In this document: positions 22,569 to 34,200 of the stretch, piece by piece
Layout: every line of letters begins with the position of its first letter
Numbering within the stretch: the stretch's first letter is position 1
Assembly (NCBI GenBank): GCA_963971225.1
Contig: OZ020270.1
Coordinates: forward strand, 71,254,432 to 71,318,431
Direction: 5' to 3'
DNA length: 64,000 nucleotides
From: Melieria omissa
Lineage: Eukaryota > Arthropoda > Insecta > Diptera > Ulidiidae
Made by a program: the position numbers and the translations under genes
Notes under the pieces: generated by a model
What the model saw: only the letters and a program-made list of their open reading frames with translations
What the model was told of the DNA's origin: nothing
Database searches by the model: none

Positions 22569-23361
22569 TGGCCGCGCACAGCCGTGGTACAGCTTGCATC
22601 TCCACGAAAATTTTACCTTAATAAGAAGTACTGATAAACATGCAACAGATTGTTAAACCTTGAAACAAAAACGTTTAGCTTTAGAAATATAATACATATC
22701 CAAAAATAAAAATGTTCAATCAAATTAAGCCAACAGCATTGCTGGAATAACATTGCCAACCCTAAATTTAACTGAAGAGAGTTTCAAAGAACCTGGCACC
22801 CTAAACTTTAAAGAGGTTGTCTTTGAGGTTTTTCAAAACGTGAATTTGTTTACATACTATATTACATAAATATGGTGAATTTAGATGTTTTAAACTTAAT
22901 AAAAAACGGCTTTGAGTCGAGTACCAATCAAACTTTAATATATTTCAGCGACTTACAAACACGGTAACTCCGCCCAGGCCGGGCTGCACTTCATTCTACA
23001 AGTCTATTGCGACTCTGCTAGATTTGGAAGTGAAAAAACAAGCGGGGATTAATATCGAACGAAAAATATAAATATATTCCAATTAAGCTGGAGAAAATAC
23101 TAAAATGTAAGTGCAATGCAATATGTGCTAAAGCATAAACAACATGATAGCATAAATTCGCTACAAGTAGTTACGGTGTTGCAGTCGGGCAGCGTCCCTT
23201 GACTGCGTCATCGCAAACATTGCATTCGGAAGTCGATTGAAATAAGCTACTGAAGTGTTGGTGCTGTGACCAGTGAAAGATATAAATTGTGCGCGGGGTT
23301 TATCACAAAGTTGGTGTATTAATTGATGATTAGCTAATGGCTTGTGATTTTACTTTCATAG
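22569..23361. other. Upstream module before the N-terminal exon (copy B)
   Basis: Matches 15815-16607, including the TTTCATAG acceptor. No first coding exon. Confidence 0.7.
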
Positions 23362-23770
23362 GTCTGCGGATCGCTTCAGTGTCGGCGAGTTCTACGACTT
23401 CCTGGATGACAGTGAAGGACATCGGCTGGCGCAATTTTTGCAAAAGAAAACAGGCCAAGTGCGGCCAGCACGACCCATCTTTGATTGTGAGCCGGAACGG
23501 TTTAGCCTGAATGTGCAAGTTAAGCGGGTGAGTACGCCGCGGAATACGCAAGGACGACAGGAGGGAGAACACTATCAAAAGCCTCAGAGTCGCCAGATAA
23601 ACTTAAGTCATCTCCGCTGAAACTGAGAGTAGAGGAAAGCGATGCGAATGGACCTCTTGAAGAAAAAGAATTTGAGAACGACGTGGACGAGTATATTGTT
23701 CCTCAGCCAAAAATAAAGGAAGAGCACGAAGAAGAAGTCATGCCAATTGGGGAACCTGAAGCTCCACATG
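23362..23770 (+). pseudogene. Cenp-C-like N-terminal exon, truncated (copy B)
   Basis: Same exon, insertion and RT junction. It has the GAGTATATT variant like copy A but AAAGGAAGAGC like the array. Just past the junction, 15 bases (around GTATTATCACCCG) are missing compared with all other copies. Confidence 0.6.
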
Positions 23771-25034
23771 CTCCGCAGGAACCCAGTTATCCTTTGAAAT
23801 GTCTTGCTGTCTCCCAGACTAGTTTGGAGTCAAACGTCGTCGTCTCAGAGCTTTTATTGCAGCCTGGCTGTCGGACATTATGATTATCCTCTTTCTCCTG
23901 ACATTGAGGGTCAGTCTTTCTGGCACACTCGTTTATGGCAAAGACCTCAGCCTGGAAGACTGTGGCCGTGTCTCCCAGACTGACTGCTGATTGGGAGCTA
24001 GTATTAAATATTCCAGCTCCCGTTCCGCCTTCCATCTTTGAGCCATCGGTGTACCAGACAATGTCATCACACGTGAGACTGATTCTATTGGCAGCCCAGT
24101 CTTCCCTATGCGGTATGTACGTAACGTAGTTCTTCCTGAAGAGGTGTCTTGGTGGCATCAGATCCAGAGGCATCCAGAAGCCTCCATCTCGCCTCCTATC
24201 CTTCAACAGGGATAGGTGACCGATTGCATGTGCTTCCCTATGTATGGATCCACTATGCATTAGTCTGTGTGCGCTGATGGTTGCAGCCATTTGCACATTT
24301 AGTTCCAGCGGCAGAATCCCCAATATAACATTTAGGGCTGCCGTTGGTGTAGTACTGAGACATCCCGTTATACAGGTATTCGCTAGTCTTTGAAGTTTTC
24401 CCAGCTTAGTCACAGTTGTTATTTCCGTGGTTTTTCTCCACCACACTATTGCCCCGTAGGTGATAGTCGGCAGAACTATTAGGGAGTATAAACTCTGAAG
24501 CCACTTCGGTCTCAGTCCCCAATTTTTGCCACAGATTCTTTTGCAACTCCAGAGAGCATTGCCTGCCCTCTTTATGATGCGATCAACATGAGGTTTCCAG
24601 TTCAATTTGCTGTCCAGGATTACCCCTAAATACTTAACTTCCCTCGAGAAGTTCAGTTCTTTTCCAAAGATCATAATCTGTCTAAGGTCGATCTTCCTTT
24701 TATGTGTAAAAGGGACTATGAATGTCTTGTCTGGATTCACAGACAGTTTCTGTCTAATACACCAGTGCTTGACTACCCTCAGCGCGCTCTGAAGCAAGTC
24801 TGAGACGGTATGTCCGTCTCTGCCTCTGACCACAATGACTAAATCGTCTGCATATGCGATGACTTCATGTCCCTGCTCTTCAAGAGAGCGGATTAGTCCG
24901 TCAACGACTACAGACCACAGCAGGGGGGATAGTACTCCCCCTTGAGGACATCCTCGCGCTGTGCTTGCTGACAGCTCACTGGCATAACAGTCAAACCTAA
25001 ATTGGAGCGTTGAGCGTTGCGTTTTCTGACGCAA
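23771..25034 (-). pseudogene. Non-LTR RT/RNase H fragment (copy B)
   Basis: Open 25034 to 23787 (415 codons) as in copy A, with SIHREAHA replacing SIHRDAHA. The 3' edge is 15 bases shorter because of the deletion at the junction. Confidence 0.85.
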
Positions 25035-25324
25035 CCCTCTCGCTCAGTGCGGCATACCGAAATTGAAGCGTTGCGTTGGGATTGTCTAAATCATGAAATA
25101 AAAACAAATGTCAAAAAAATATCTTTTTAGTTGCCTAAAAACCAACAAACTATTATTATTTTGCAAAACTTAGCTCTTATTTGAATAAATTCCTCACAAT
25201 TTAAATCAAATCAAATATAAATCACAGGCGTTTTTGTTTCTCGCAGCCAACTTCAACTGCTAACGCGCTATCAAAATTGGAAATTCGAATAGCTCAACGT
25301 CAGAGCGTTTCAATTGCGGTTTGC
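25035..25324. other. AT-rich spacer closing copy B
   Basis: Matches 9408-9697 and ends at the shared breakpoint. Confidence 0.8.
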
Positions 25325-25400
25325 CCCATACAATTTGTGTGGGCATGAAGCAATTTTGACAGTTCCTTGACGATTACGCTCCAATTTAGGTTTGACTGTA

Positions 25401-26086
25401 AGGGGTCTTACTATGTAATACCTCATTTCCGAGCGCTATATTCAAAAATTGATTACTAGAAAACTACAAATGATTTCGGGAAGCAGTAATGTTATCATTC
25501 ATTATTGAACTTTTTTGGTTTTACATAAAAATGACGTACGTCAATATTCATCAAAAGTGTCCAGGGCGCACGGGGTGAACGATTTTGACCGATCAGATGA
25601 TCTGAAACCAAAAAACCTTTAAAATTTATTTTTCTCATCCCCTTGGCTATGGATAGACTTATAGTAATAGAATTTTGAAAAAAAAAATTGTATTTGCCAC
25701 TTTTTTCCTGCTATTCAAGGCTGTTAAAAATTTTTGGACAGGAATTTCAAAAAAAGCTCGTGTCTATCTGTTGCGACATGTTTTCTGATAATAAAAATGT
25801 TTAGTATGACAAGATCGGTCAGGTAGATTTTTCGAAAATGTTCACCCCACCTCTAAACGACGAGGACGCAGTGAAATGTTCACCCCACCTCTAAACGACG
25901 AGGACGCAGTGAAGGACGTGTAGCGGTCACATACGTCATTTTTATGTACAACCAAAAAAACTTTGTAAAGTTCAATAATGAATGATAACATTACAAAAAA
26001 CTGCTTCCCGAAATCATATCTAGTTTTCTAGTAATCAATTTTTGAATATAGCGCTCGGAAATGCGGTATTACATAGTAAGACCCCT
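25401..26086. mobile_element. Foldback MITE (copy C)
   Basis: Same element, with TA at 25399-25400 and 26087-26088, and two tandem copies of the 36-bp GTTCACCCC repeat as in copy A. Confidence 0.8.
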
Positions 26087-26088
26087 TA

Positions 26089-26884
26089 AACTTTTTTCTT
26101 TTGATTTCTTCTGATTTTCTTTTGGCTTTTCGCTAATGGGCATGCTAATTGTAAAAAATTGGTAAAATTGTTTTTGTGTTGCTTGTCTTTGGATTTGATT
26201 TTGACAAGTAGCATGCCCAAAAGCACTAACAAAATACATGGGAATTTTGTTTTTGCAGTAGTGCTATCACCTCATTAAATACACCTTGATTCAGTTCATC
26301 AAGAGTCCATGCTTCATATCATGTTTCAAAATACAGCGTTGATTTTTTTTTAATTGAGGTCGCCGAGACTACACCAAAGAATTAATACAAATTTTTTCCC
26401 GACAGCTGCTCTTTCAGTAGGAATTAGCAAAGAGTAAACAAATTGCAATCAAAATGTTCTAATTATAGTAACGATAATGTTTTATAATGATACACATATG
26501 TAGGAGTTGTGTGGAGTAAGTATGAACTTTACACTCTGGAACAGCGGCTCTAAAACTTTTTTTCGTACCATTCATATGTAATGTGGATCAAGATCGAACT
26601 AAATAAATTCTATGTGAACTGCATGTCCACGAAAATTTTACCTTAATAGGAAATACTGATAAACATGCAACAGATTGTTAAACCTTGAAACAAAAACGTT
26701 TAGCTTTAGAAATAGATTACATATCCGAAAATAAAAATTTTCAATCAAATTAAGCCAACAGCATTGCTGGAATAGCATCGCCAACCCTAAATTTAACTGA
26801 AGTGAGTTTCAAAGAACCCGGCACCCTAAACTTTAAAGAGGTTGTCTTTGAGGTTTTACACAAACGTGCATTTTTTTACATACT
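26089..26884. other. Spacer and upstream-module start (copy C)
   Basis: Matches 10463-11258. No gene seen. Confidence 0.6.
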
Positions 26885-26896
26885 ATTGTTAAATAA

Positions 26897-27361
26897 GCCG
26901 CCGTGGCTCAGTTGGTTAGTGCGTTGGGCCGCGAGTCGAAGGCAGGCAATACTGCCTGTAATAACCAGTGTTGGGACTTATTACTTTTGATAGTAACATA
27001 TTACTTATTTAAGTAAAAAGTAACTAGTTACACTACATTTTTAAAGCCAAAGTAATATACTACGTAATTAGTTACACTACTTTAATATATTAGTCACAAC
27101 ACTGGTAATAACACCTAAAACCAAAAAAATAACGGGAAAACTCGTTTTCTCTTTCGGTGGCTGTCCTCTCAGCTTGAAATGGCAAACCTCTGAGAGTAGA
27201 AATTGCTTATGAAAGAGCTCCCAACCTGCCGTTCGGAACCGGCATAAAACTGTAGGTCCCTTCCACCCGCGTACAAATTCACACGCACAACAAGGGTGGT
27301 TGCGGGAAGCTAGGCCTTAGTCTCTCCTAAGCGGGCTGTCGTGCCAGTGAATTATTAAATT
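26897..27361 (+). mobile_element. SINE with nested mini-hAT (copy C)
   Basis: Same insertion as in copies A and B, with ATTGTTAAATAA at 26885-26896 and 27362-27373. Nested hAT-type MITE at 26966-27104. Confidence 0.8.
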
Positions 27362-27484
27362 ATTGTTAAATAATGTTAAAATACGGTGAATATAGATGTT
27401 TTGAACTTAATAAAAAACGGCTTTGAGTCGAGTACCAATCAAACTTTAATATATTTCAGCGTGGGACGATTAATCATTTAATAT

Positions 27485-30088
27485 GCGTTTTTAGTTAATC
27501 TCAGTAATGGCGATTTGTTGCTTGACCAATTGTGTGTCTGCATAAAGGGTTCGAAATCATATGGCTCTTTATATTTAATTGTTTCATATATTCCGCCTAA
27601 TAGTAATTTTGATTTATATAAGGCACATGTGGATAATGTAATTACTCTAGCTGTTGATAATTTAAATGATAACCATCTTTGCGTGCTGGGTGATTTTAAT
27701 CTCTGCAATGTTAGATGGTGTAGCAATTCTAGTTATTCGGGTCTTATTCCTACTAATATAGTTACTAGTCAGGAATCATTTTTTGTTGACAGTTTCCTTA
27801 GCTTAAATCTAAAGCAAATTAACTGTTTTCTTAATCATTTTAACAGACTGTTAGACCTTATTTTTGTAACGGATAATATTAACTTTCTTATATCTAAATG
27901 CACTTCTCCAATTTCCGATGCAGGTATTCACCATATCCCTTTAGATATTAAGTTAAAGTTTTATGAGTTCGCAACTGCATCGCCTATTGATGGAACTGCT
28001 TTCAATTATGCATCCTGTGATTTTTCAAGTTTAAATAACTCTCTTCTAGACTTTAGATGGGATGAATTATTTTTGGGCTTGGATACTCACAGTTGCTTTG
28101 CTACCTTTAAGAAAATAATGCGTGAATTTTGCTTAGACAATATATCGTTAAAAAAGAGGCGTGCGTATAAATCTCCTTGGTATAACAAAGACCTTAAGAA
28201 ACTAAAAAATCTCAAAAATAAGTATCTAAAAAAATTTAAATTAACTAACATTCAGTCATTCTTTGTTAAACACCAACATTACCATAAGGAATTTAAATCT
28301 TTAAATGACTACCTTTATAAAAATTATATTCGTAGCACTGAAAAGAACATTAAAGTTAATCCGAAATCGTTTTGGAGTTTTGTGAACTCAAAAAAATCTT
28401 GCTCAAGTATACCTACATCCGTAATGCTTGATGATAAATTTGCTAGTACCCCTGCCGAAGCAGCTAATTTATTTGCCGATTTCTTTATGTCTAATTATGT
28501 TCCAGATGACGGGCAGTTCCATGATTTTTCTTCTGAAATATCTTCCACTCTTAATTTTGGGGCTCTTCATATTTCGTCGGAAGACATTGTAAAGGGAATG
28601 CTTTCCCTTAAACCTTCTTCGCGTACAGATGCTGATGGGCTGTCGGCTATCCTATTCAAAGGCTGTCCAGCGTTAGCAATTCCTCTTGAGATGATTTTTA
28701 ATAAATCCTTATCGTCAGGTATTTTCATTGACGACTGGAAGTTAGCTACTATCACACCCATCTTCAAAAGTGGAAGTAAAAACGATGTTCGGAACTATCG
28801 TCCAATTTCGAAATTATCTACTACCTCAAAACTGTTTGAATGTGTTGTTAAAGAGAAGATCTATTTTGCGGTTAAATCTTTAATCTGCCCGAATCAGCAT
28901 GGATTTGTGCCGGGTCGGTCGACAGTTTCTAATCTTGCAGTTTTCAGTGAATTTTGTACTTCTTCATTCTCAGCTGGTTACCAAGTCGACTGCATTTATA
29001 CAGATTTTTCAAAGGCATTTGATAGAGTTTCCCACAAAATCCTAATAAATAAGCTAGCTTGTTTAGGTTTTCATTCATCGTTCTTAGAATGGATTGCATC
29101 GTATTTATTTGAAAGACGTTGTGTGGTTACTATTGATGGTGTAACTTCGGACCCTTTTGTAGCTACTTCAGGTGTTCCCCAAGGGAGCATTCTAGGACCT
29201 CTATTATTTGTCCTTTTTATCAATGATATTAGCAATTGTTTTTCTTTTTCGAACTATTTGCTTTACGCTGACGACCTGAAAGTTTTTACAATTGTCAAGG
29301 ATTCAACGGATGCAATAAATCTACAAAGTGATTTGAATGATTTGCATTTATGGTGTTTGAAGTCGGGTCTTTCTCTGAATATAAAAAAGTGTTTTCACTT
29401 AACTTTTTCGAGGCGTCAGAACGTTTTTTCATCACGTTACTCTATTGCTAACTGGGCGCTACAGAGCGTAGTTGATACTAAGGATCTCGGAGTTATGTTT
29501 GACTCTAAGTTTTCCTTCAATAATCATATTAATTTTATTCTTTCGAAATCGTACTCTATTCTTGGCTTTATTCGGCGTAATACCGCTGAGTTTTCTGACC
29601 CATATACCTTTAAGTTGCTTTTTACGGCACTTGTTCGCCCTCACTTGGAATATGCGGTAATAATTTGGAGACCATATGACCAACTGTCGATAGGTAGAAT
29701 TGAACGCGTTCAAAAAGTTTTCCTCAAGTTCGCATTGCGTTCGTTGCGGTTTGAAGCCCCTGTTCCGTGCTATGGTTCACGGCTAAAACTTATTAATTTA
29801 AGCACTTTAGAAAAGAGAAGGACAGTTCTTTCTTTATCGTTTACTTATAGTGTAATTATCGGCGTCATTGATTGTCCAACTTTACTTGAGCGGATAAGCT
29901 TTAATGTTCCACAAAGAAGTCTTCGATTTGTTTACCCTTTTTATGGTGAGCACTTTAAAACTAAATTTTCAAGTAATGCACCGATTTCTCGAGCTCTTCG
30001 TGAATTCAATGCATTATCTATTTCTCATCAGCTAGACTTTTCTTTGCCTAAATCGGCTTTTATTGAAGCTCTTAAATTAATAGTTTAA
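27485..30088 (+). CDS. ORF2 protein: endonuclease (partial) and reverse transcriptase
   Basis: The frame is open from the insertion edge to TAA at 30086-30088, about 867 codons, with no stop or frameshift. The first 100 residues are the C-terminal half of an apurinic-type endonuclease (SYIPPNS, LGDFNL). The RT follows with YRPISKLST, TDFSKAFDRVSH, SGVPQGSILGPLL and the catalytic YADD encoded at 29264-29275. The tail has DLGVMFDSKFSF and VRPHLEYAV, typical of the jockey/CR1 group. No RNase H. The endonuclease start, ORF1 and promoter were lost by 5' truncation, so the copy is probably immobile despite the intact frame. Confidence 0.9.
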   Translation, partial: AFLVNLSNGDLLLDQLCVCIKGSKSYGSLYLIVSYIPPNSNFDLYKAHVDNVITLAVDNLNDNHLCVLGDFNLCNVRWCSNSSYSGLIPTNIVTSQESFFVDSFLSLNLKQINCFLNHFNRLLDLIFVTDNINFLISKCTSPISDAGIHHIPLDIKLKFYEFATASPIDGTAFNYASCDFSSLNNSLLDFRWDELFLGLDTHSCFATFKKIMREFCLDNISLKKRRAYKSPWYNKDLKKLKNLKNKYLKKFKLTNIQSFFVKHQHYHKEFKSLNDYLYKNYIRSTEKNIKVNPKSFWSFVNSKKSCSSIPTSVMLDDKFASTPAEAANLFADFFMSNYVPDDGQFHDFSSEISSTLNFGALHISSEDIVKGMLSLKPSSRTDADGLSAILFKGCPALAIPLEMIFNKSLSSGIFIDDWKLATITPIFKSGSKNDVRNYRPISKLSTTSKLFECVVKEKIYFAVKSLICPNQHGFVPGRSTVSNLAVFSEFCTSSFSAGYQVDCIYTDFSKAFDRVSHKILINKLACLGFHSSFLEWIASYLFERRCVVTIDGVTSDPFVATSGVPQGSILGPLLFVLFINDISNCFSFSNYLLYADDLKVFTIVKDSTDAINLQSDLNDLHLWCLKSGLSLNIKKCFHLTFSRRQNVFSSRYSIANWALQSVVDTKDLGVMFDSKFSFNNHINFILSKSYSILGFIRRNTAEFSDPYTFKLLFTALVRPHLEYAVIIWRPYDQLSIGRIERVQKVFLKFALRSLRFEAPVPCYGSRLKLINLSTLEKRRTVLSLSFTYSVIIGVIDCPTLLERISFNVPQRSLRFVYPFYGEHFKTKFSSNAPISRALREFNALSISHQLDFSLPKSAFIEALKLIV

Positions 30089-30225
30089 TTCATTCATTAT
30101 TTAGTTTGTAAATGTACATTGTATGATTTGCTTAATTTGTACATTATATGGATTTGTTATTATCATTACCTTTTAAGTGATCTAGTCTGTAAGGTACTTT
30201 GTACTGTAGACTTATAATAAATAAA
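27485..30225 (+). mobile_element. 5'-truncated jockey-superfamily non-LTR retrotransposon
   Basis: It interrupts hAT sequence that is continuous in copy A. TAATAT at 27479-27484 and 30226-30231 is the likely target duplication. There is no poly(A) tail; the 3' end is a run of AATA repeats. Absence from copies A and B dates it after the duplication or specific to this copy. Confidence 0.85.
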
Positions 30226-30951
30226 TAATATACAATAATAGATTTTTTCTTTCAATTCACGATTTAATTGTATCGAAAAATGGGTTTAGATTAATCGAAA
30301 CGTTAATCGATTAGATGCTAAAATAATCGAAAGATAAATTATTACTACATTTTTTCGCGCAAATTAAAGATTGAGACGGACACTTTGATGCGATGTTGAA
30401 TTTGATTTATGGGCCCACCACAAGTCGCTGGTTCACAAACTTCACAAGAAAGACAACAATCTAACCCAAATTCAGGACGAACTTAGCTTTTTTTTGAATG
30501 CTCCCGTTTTGAAACTGATGCGCAACGTCATCAATGCCTGGGAAGAAATGCGAACGGTGTACCCTAAGCTTTATAAAATAACTCGTCCGTACTATTATCT
30601 TTTAAGAACTTCGGTACCAGCAGAGCACCTCTTTCAAAGGCAGGTGCAACTGCCACTGAAAAGAGAAACAGGTTCACGCGTCTCGCGCCTGCCAAAACAA
30701 TTGTTTCGAAATTCTGCAATGAACAAATAAAATACAAATATATATTTTGTCCTCATTGTTATTGTTTTTATAAGGCAATTGATAAAAATTTACATATTAA
30801 CATACTTGAAAATTACACGGTTAAGTTAAAATATTAAAAAAGTCATTCGATTATTTGCCATTTCTTTCGATTAATTGCAATTAATAATCGCTCTGTTTCA
30901 ATTAATCATATGATTCATTAATCGATTAGTGAATTTTTTTTCCCATCACTA

Positions 30952-31092
30952 CACTTGACTGCGTCATCGCAAACATTGCATTCGGAAGTCGATTGAAATA
31001 AGCTACTGAAGTGTTGGTGCTGTGACCAGTGAAAGATATAAATAGTTCGCGGGTTTTATCATAAAGTTGGTGTATTAATTGATGTTTAGCTA
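30952..31092. other. Tail of the upstream module before exon 1 (copy C)
   Basis: Matches 12583-12723. Confidence 0.7.
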
Positions 31093-32776
31093 ATGGCTTG
31101 TGATTTTACTTGGAAGGACTCTTATATCCGTTCATACGAGGAGAGGTATAAAATTTTGTGGGGGTGTAGGGGGTCCCCCATATATCCCCGTTGAAAGGAA
31201 AACTGTCGGAAGTGCAAGTAGGGCAGTCAGTCAGGGTAGTCAGTGAAATATTTACAGTATTTCTGTATTCAAACTCCTTTTGTGTGAGAGGGTTAATTCA
31301 AACATCCTATTTACTAATTATTACTACCTGTTGCCTTTCCCGTTACAGTACCATTCGTAGATCGAAGCGTGTGCACGTGCCCGTGAAAAACTCTGTCGTG
31401 CAGTTGCTATTTCAGCAACTAGAGCAGTATGAAGCACGGAGATTAACAAAGGCTTCTAGAAAACATTTGTTGGTGAGACGCAATGAGGTGAGCAGTACGG
31501 TCAAGTCACACTTGGGTACTGCTAGCCGCAGCCATGGACGTAGCAGAAAGCCACGTCAGGGACAGTCTTCGACGACATCGGACCTGAATCTATTGGGTGA
31601 CACGGATGCCAGCTGCCAAAAAGCTGCGTCAGTGAATGCCCGCCTTTGCTGAGCATCAAAGGCGGGAATTGTCTGCAATATTTGAGCCAGTTACGGAATT
31701 GGATGACGTGCCTGCAACATCCACGACCGCGAAGAAAACAAGTAAACAACCGAAAACGCGTGCACCGCTTGTAAAACGAAAAGGGGAGGCCAGGACACAG
31801 ACGAACAACTTCACCCAGACTAGACTAGAGCATAGTCTTATAACGGTACCGCCGGCACCGGTCAATGAGTTGAATAATATCTTCGATCAACTAAAGCACG
31901 CATCAATGCAGAGCAGGGCTACGTCGCCATCGAGCTGCATCGACGGAACCAAACGCACGAGAAAGGTACGTGTGTGACTGCAGCGCTTGAATTTGCCGTC
32001 GTCTGCTACCCCAGAGTTTGTTACCACAAGTAATGTGAACGATCGCGAGGCGCAAGCAGCAAACACATTTTCTGCACCACCATCGCCTTCCGTAACCATG
32101 GCCAAAGCGTGGAATAAAGCATCGTCAGCAGCAACCAGGACGGCAGCTAACTCGACGGTTGACCTGCTGTCGTGGCTGAAAGGGGTGTGCCAGATCCAAG
32201 TTCCGAGCGGTCACAAGCAAATGTTCATGGATATGCGCTGCTGTAAGTTAGCCATTGGCATTAAGTGCTTTGTAATTGTTAAAGTCTTTATATTTGTTGT
32301 AATTTAGCTGCAGGAGGTAATCTCATGTTCACCGTTATCGGGGGTATCGAATATGCGTTTTATGACACGGATGATAGGGCGAGTCTGGGATATCTGCGCT
32401 TCAAGCCTAGGCAAAAAAGGCCAGCGAAAAAGGCTAAGAAATGCCACTTGGTAAATTTTGCTTTTATTTTTGTCCTTTGAGCGCGTCCCTGCGTATTCAC
32501 ACAAAATTTTTTATTGTAATATTTTCGCGCTTTTATTATAATTCACTTTTGTATTTTAGCATTTTATCGTACTGGCTGGCGAATTTGACATCGGCACCGA
32601 CCGCGAGCACGACACATCCAATATAGGCGATATGGTCGCCATAAATATAGGTGAGTGCCCTTATCTCTGTTCTTTCTTCGTAATTACATTTATTCTACTT
32701 ATATTTTGCAGGATGTCGCTACACCATTGAAAATCTTCGAGATGATGTTGGCTTGCTGATGGTCATCAAGAAGTGA
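31093..32776 (+). pseudogene. Cenp-C: Cenp-C-like fragment: first exon plus motif and cupin exons (copy C)
   Basis: Proposed exons are 31093-31145, 31349-32242, 32308-32450, 32560-32650 and 32712-32776 (TGA). Here the first exon (ending ...SYEE plus AG) splices in frame to TIRRSKRVHVPVKN, unlike copy A. The frame stays open to TGA at 31650-31652. The next block (SAIFEPVTELDDVPATS... to DLLSWLKGVCQIQVPS) lies in another frame and is cut by TGA at 31975-31977 inside an 18-base GT..AG stretch. From 31987 on the frame is open through all cupin exons, with SAGGNLMFTVIGG across the 32242/32308 splice. It has the least damaged C-terminus in the window but still needs two frame corrections, so it is called a pseudogene unless the breaks are introns. 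Confidence 0.7.
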
Positions 32777-33149
32777 CGACGCCGCGCCGCGCTGTCACTT
32801 ATCTCATTATAATAATATATTGTTCTAGCTCAAAACGTATTTTAATTCAACATTTGTGCCCATAAATACATATAGACGTATATTTTTGTAGTTTCTTGCT
32901 GGCCGACATTTTACTACTGCAAGTGTCGTTCTTTGAATTATGAAAGAAACACATGCCCTTGTAAGAAATAAAACCAGTTTCTTTGTTTTCAGAATTTCTG
33001 TATTTGGCTACATAAATTTTTTTCTTGAATGTATAAATCGGTCTCATTCTTTGTTTTGTTTACGAAAATACAAGTACTTCATGATTTATATCTGGTTTTT
33101 GAGAAATTTTACCGAATTGAATTTGAACCAAATTACAACGCAAACAAAT
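32777..33149. other. 3' flank of the cupin exons (copy C)
   Basis: Matches 14401-14777. Nothing further was seen. Confidence 0.5.
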
Positions 33150-33394
33150 CTGTGGCCGTAAGGAATAACAGCCAAAGTCGATTTTATAAAGTTTTCAGGA
33201 GAGCATGTTTAATTTTTGAATTTGCTTTAGATTACACTAGATAAATTTTAGATTTTTGGGCGTAAAACATTCAATTTATGAGCAAAAGCCATAGAATTTT
33301 GTGTAGTGATGCATTTGAATACGACGAATGCAATGGTGGTAATAACTCAGTTTTGTCCTAACTCGACTTTGGCTGTTATTCCTTACGGCCACAG
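33150..33394. mobile_element. 245-bp MITE with 32-bp inverted repeats (copy C)
   Basis: Same element and position as 14778-15022. Confidence 0.7.
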
Positions 33395-33465
33395 AAATAT
33401 TTTGGCTATTTTAAATATTGCTTACTGTTTTGTTGTTCTTGTTACTAGCATAGAGCGGTCAAAAC

Positions 33466-34192
33466 TAGTGATGGGGAAAAAATTCATTAATCGATTAATG
33501 AATCATATGATTAATTGAAACAGAGCGATTATTAATTGCAGTTAATCGGAAGAAATGAATATTAATGGAATAATCGAATAATTTTCTTAATATTTTAACT
33601 TGACCGTCTAATTTTAAGTATGTTAAAATGTAAATTTTTACTAATTGCCTTATAAAAACAATAACAATAAATTAATTAATGAAAGTAAGTACATATTAAA
33701 GGAAAAAATATATACTTGTATTTTATTTATTAATTGCAGAGTTTATAAATAGTTTTCACAGGCGAGAAATCGTGAACCTGTGCCTCTTTTCAGTGGCAGT
33801 TGCACCTGCTTTTGAAAAGAGGGGCTCTGCTCACTGTTCACGTTTCTTCACAGGCATTGATGGCGTTGCGCTTTAGTTTCAAAACGGGAGCATTCAAAGA
33901 AAGCTAAGCTCATCCTGAATTTGGGTTAGGTCGTTGTCTTTTTTGTGATGGTTGTGAGCCAGCAACTTGTGGTGGGCCCATAAATAAAATTCAATATCGC
34001 ATCAAAGTGTCCGTCTCAAGTTTTTATTTTGCGCGAAGAAAAAAGGTAATGAAACGTTTTCTTTCGATTATTTTAGCATCTAATCGATTAACGTTTCGAT
34101 TAATCGAAACCCATTTTTCGATACAATTAAATCGTGAATTGAAAGAAAAAAATCGATTATTGTGTATCAAATGATTAATCGTCCCATCACTA
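33466..34192 (-). mobile_element. Non-autonomous hAT element, reverse (copy C)
   Basis: TAGTGATGGG/CCCATCACTA ends with GTCAAAAC at 33458-33465 and 34193-34200. 727 bp, slightly longer than in A and B because of small insertions. Confidence 0.85.
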
Positions 34193-34200
34193 GTCAAAAC

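Larger units (their letters stand above)
18586..25324. repeat. Higher-order copy B (6,739 bp, internally deleted)
   Basis: Same order as copy A, but sequence from the plus-oriented hAT fragment through the CENP-C-motif exon is missing. The module word AATATATTT (near 20688) joins a short AT stretch and then ATGTTCACCG of the cupin exon. Confidence 0.9.
27462..30951 (+). mobile_element. hAT element fragment split by a non-LTR insertion (copy C)
   Basis: Starts TGGGACGATTAATC and ends CCCATCACTA as in copy A. The jockey-like element separates 27462-27484 from 30226-30951. The transposase remnant is 30494-30730. It has lost one base in the TTTTCAAAGG run, so TSVPAEHLF is followed by a shifted frame. 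Confidence 0.75.
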
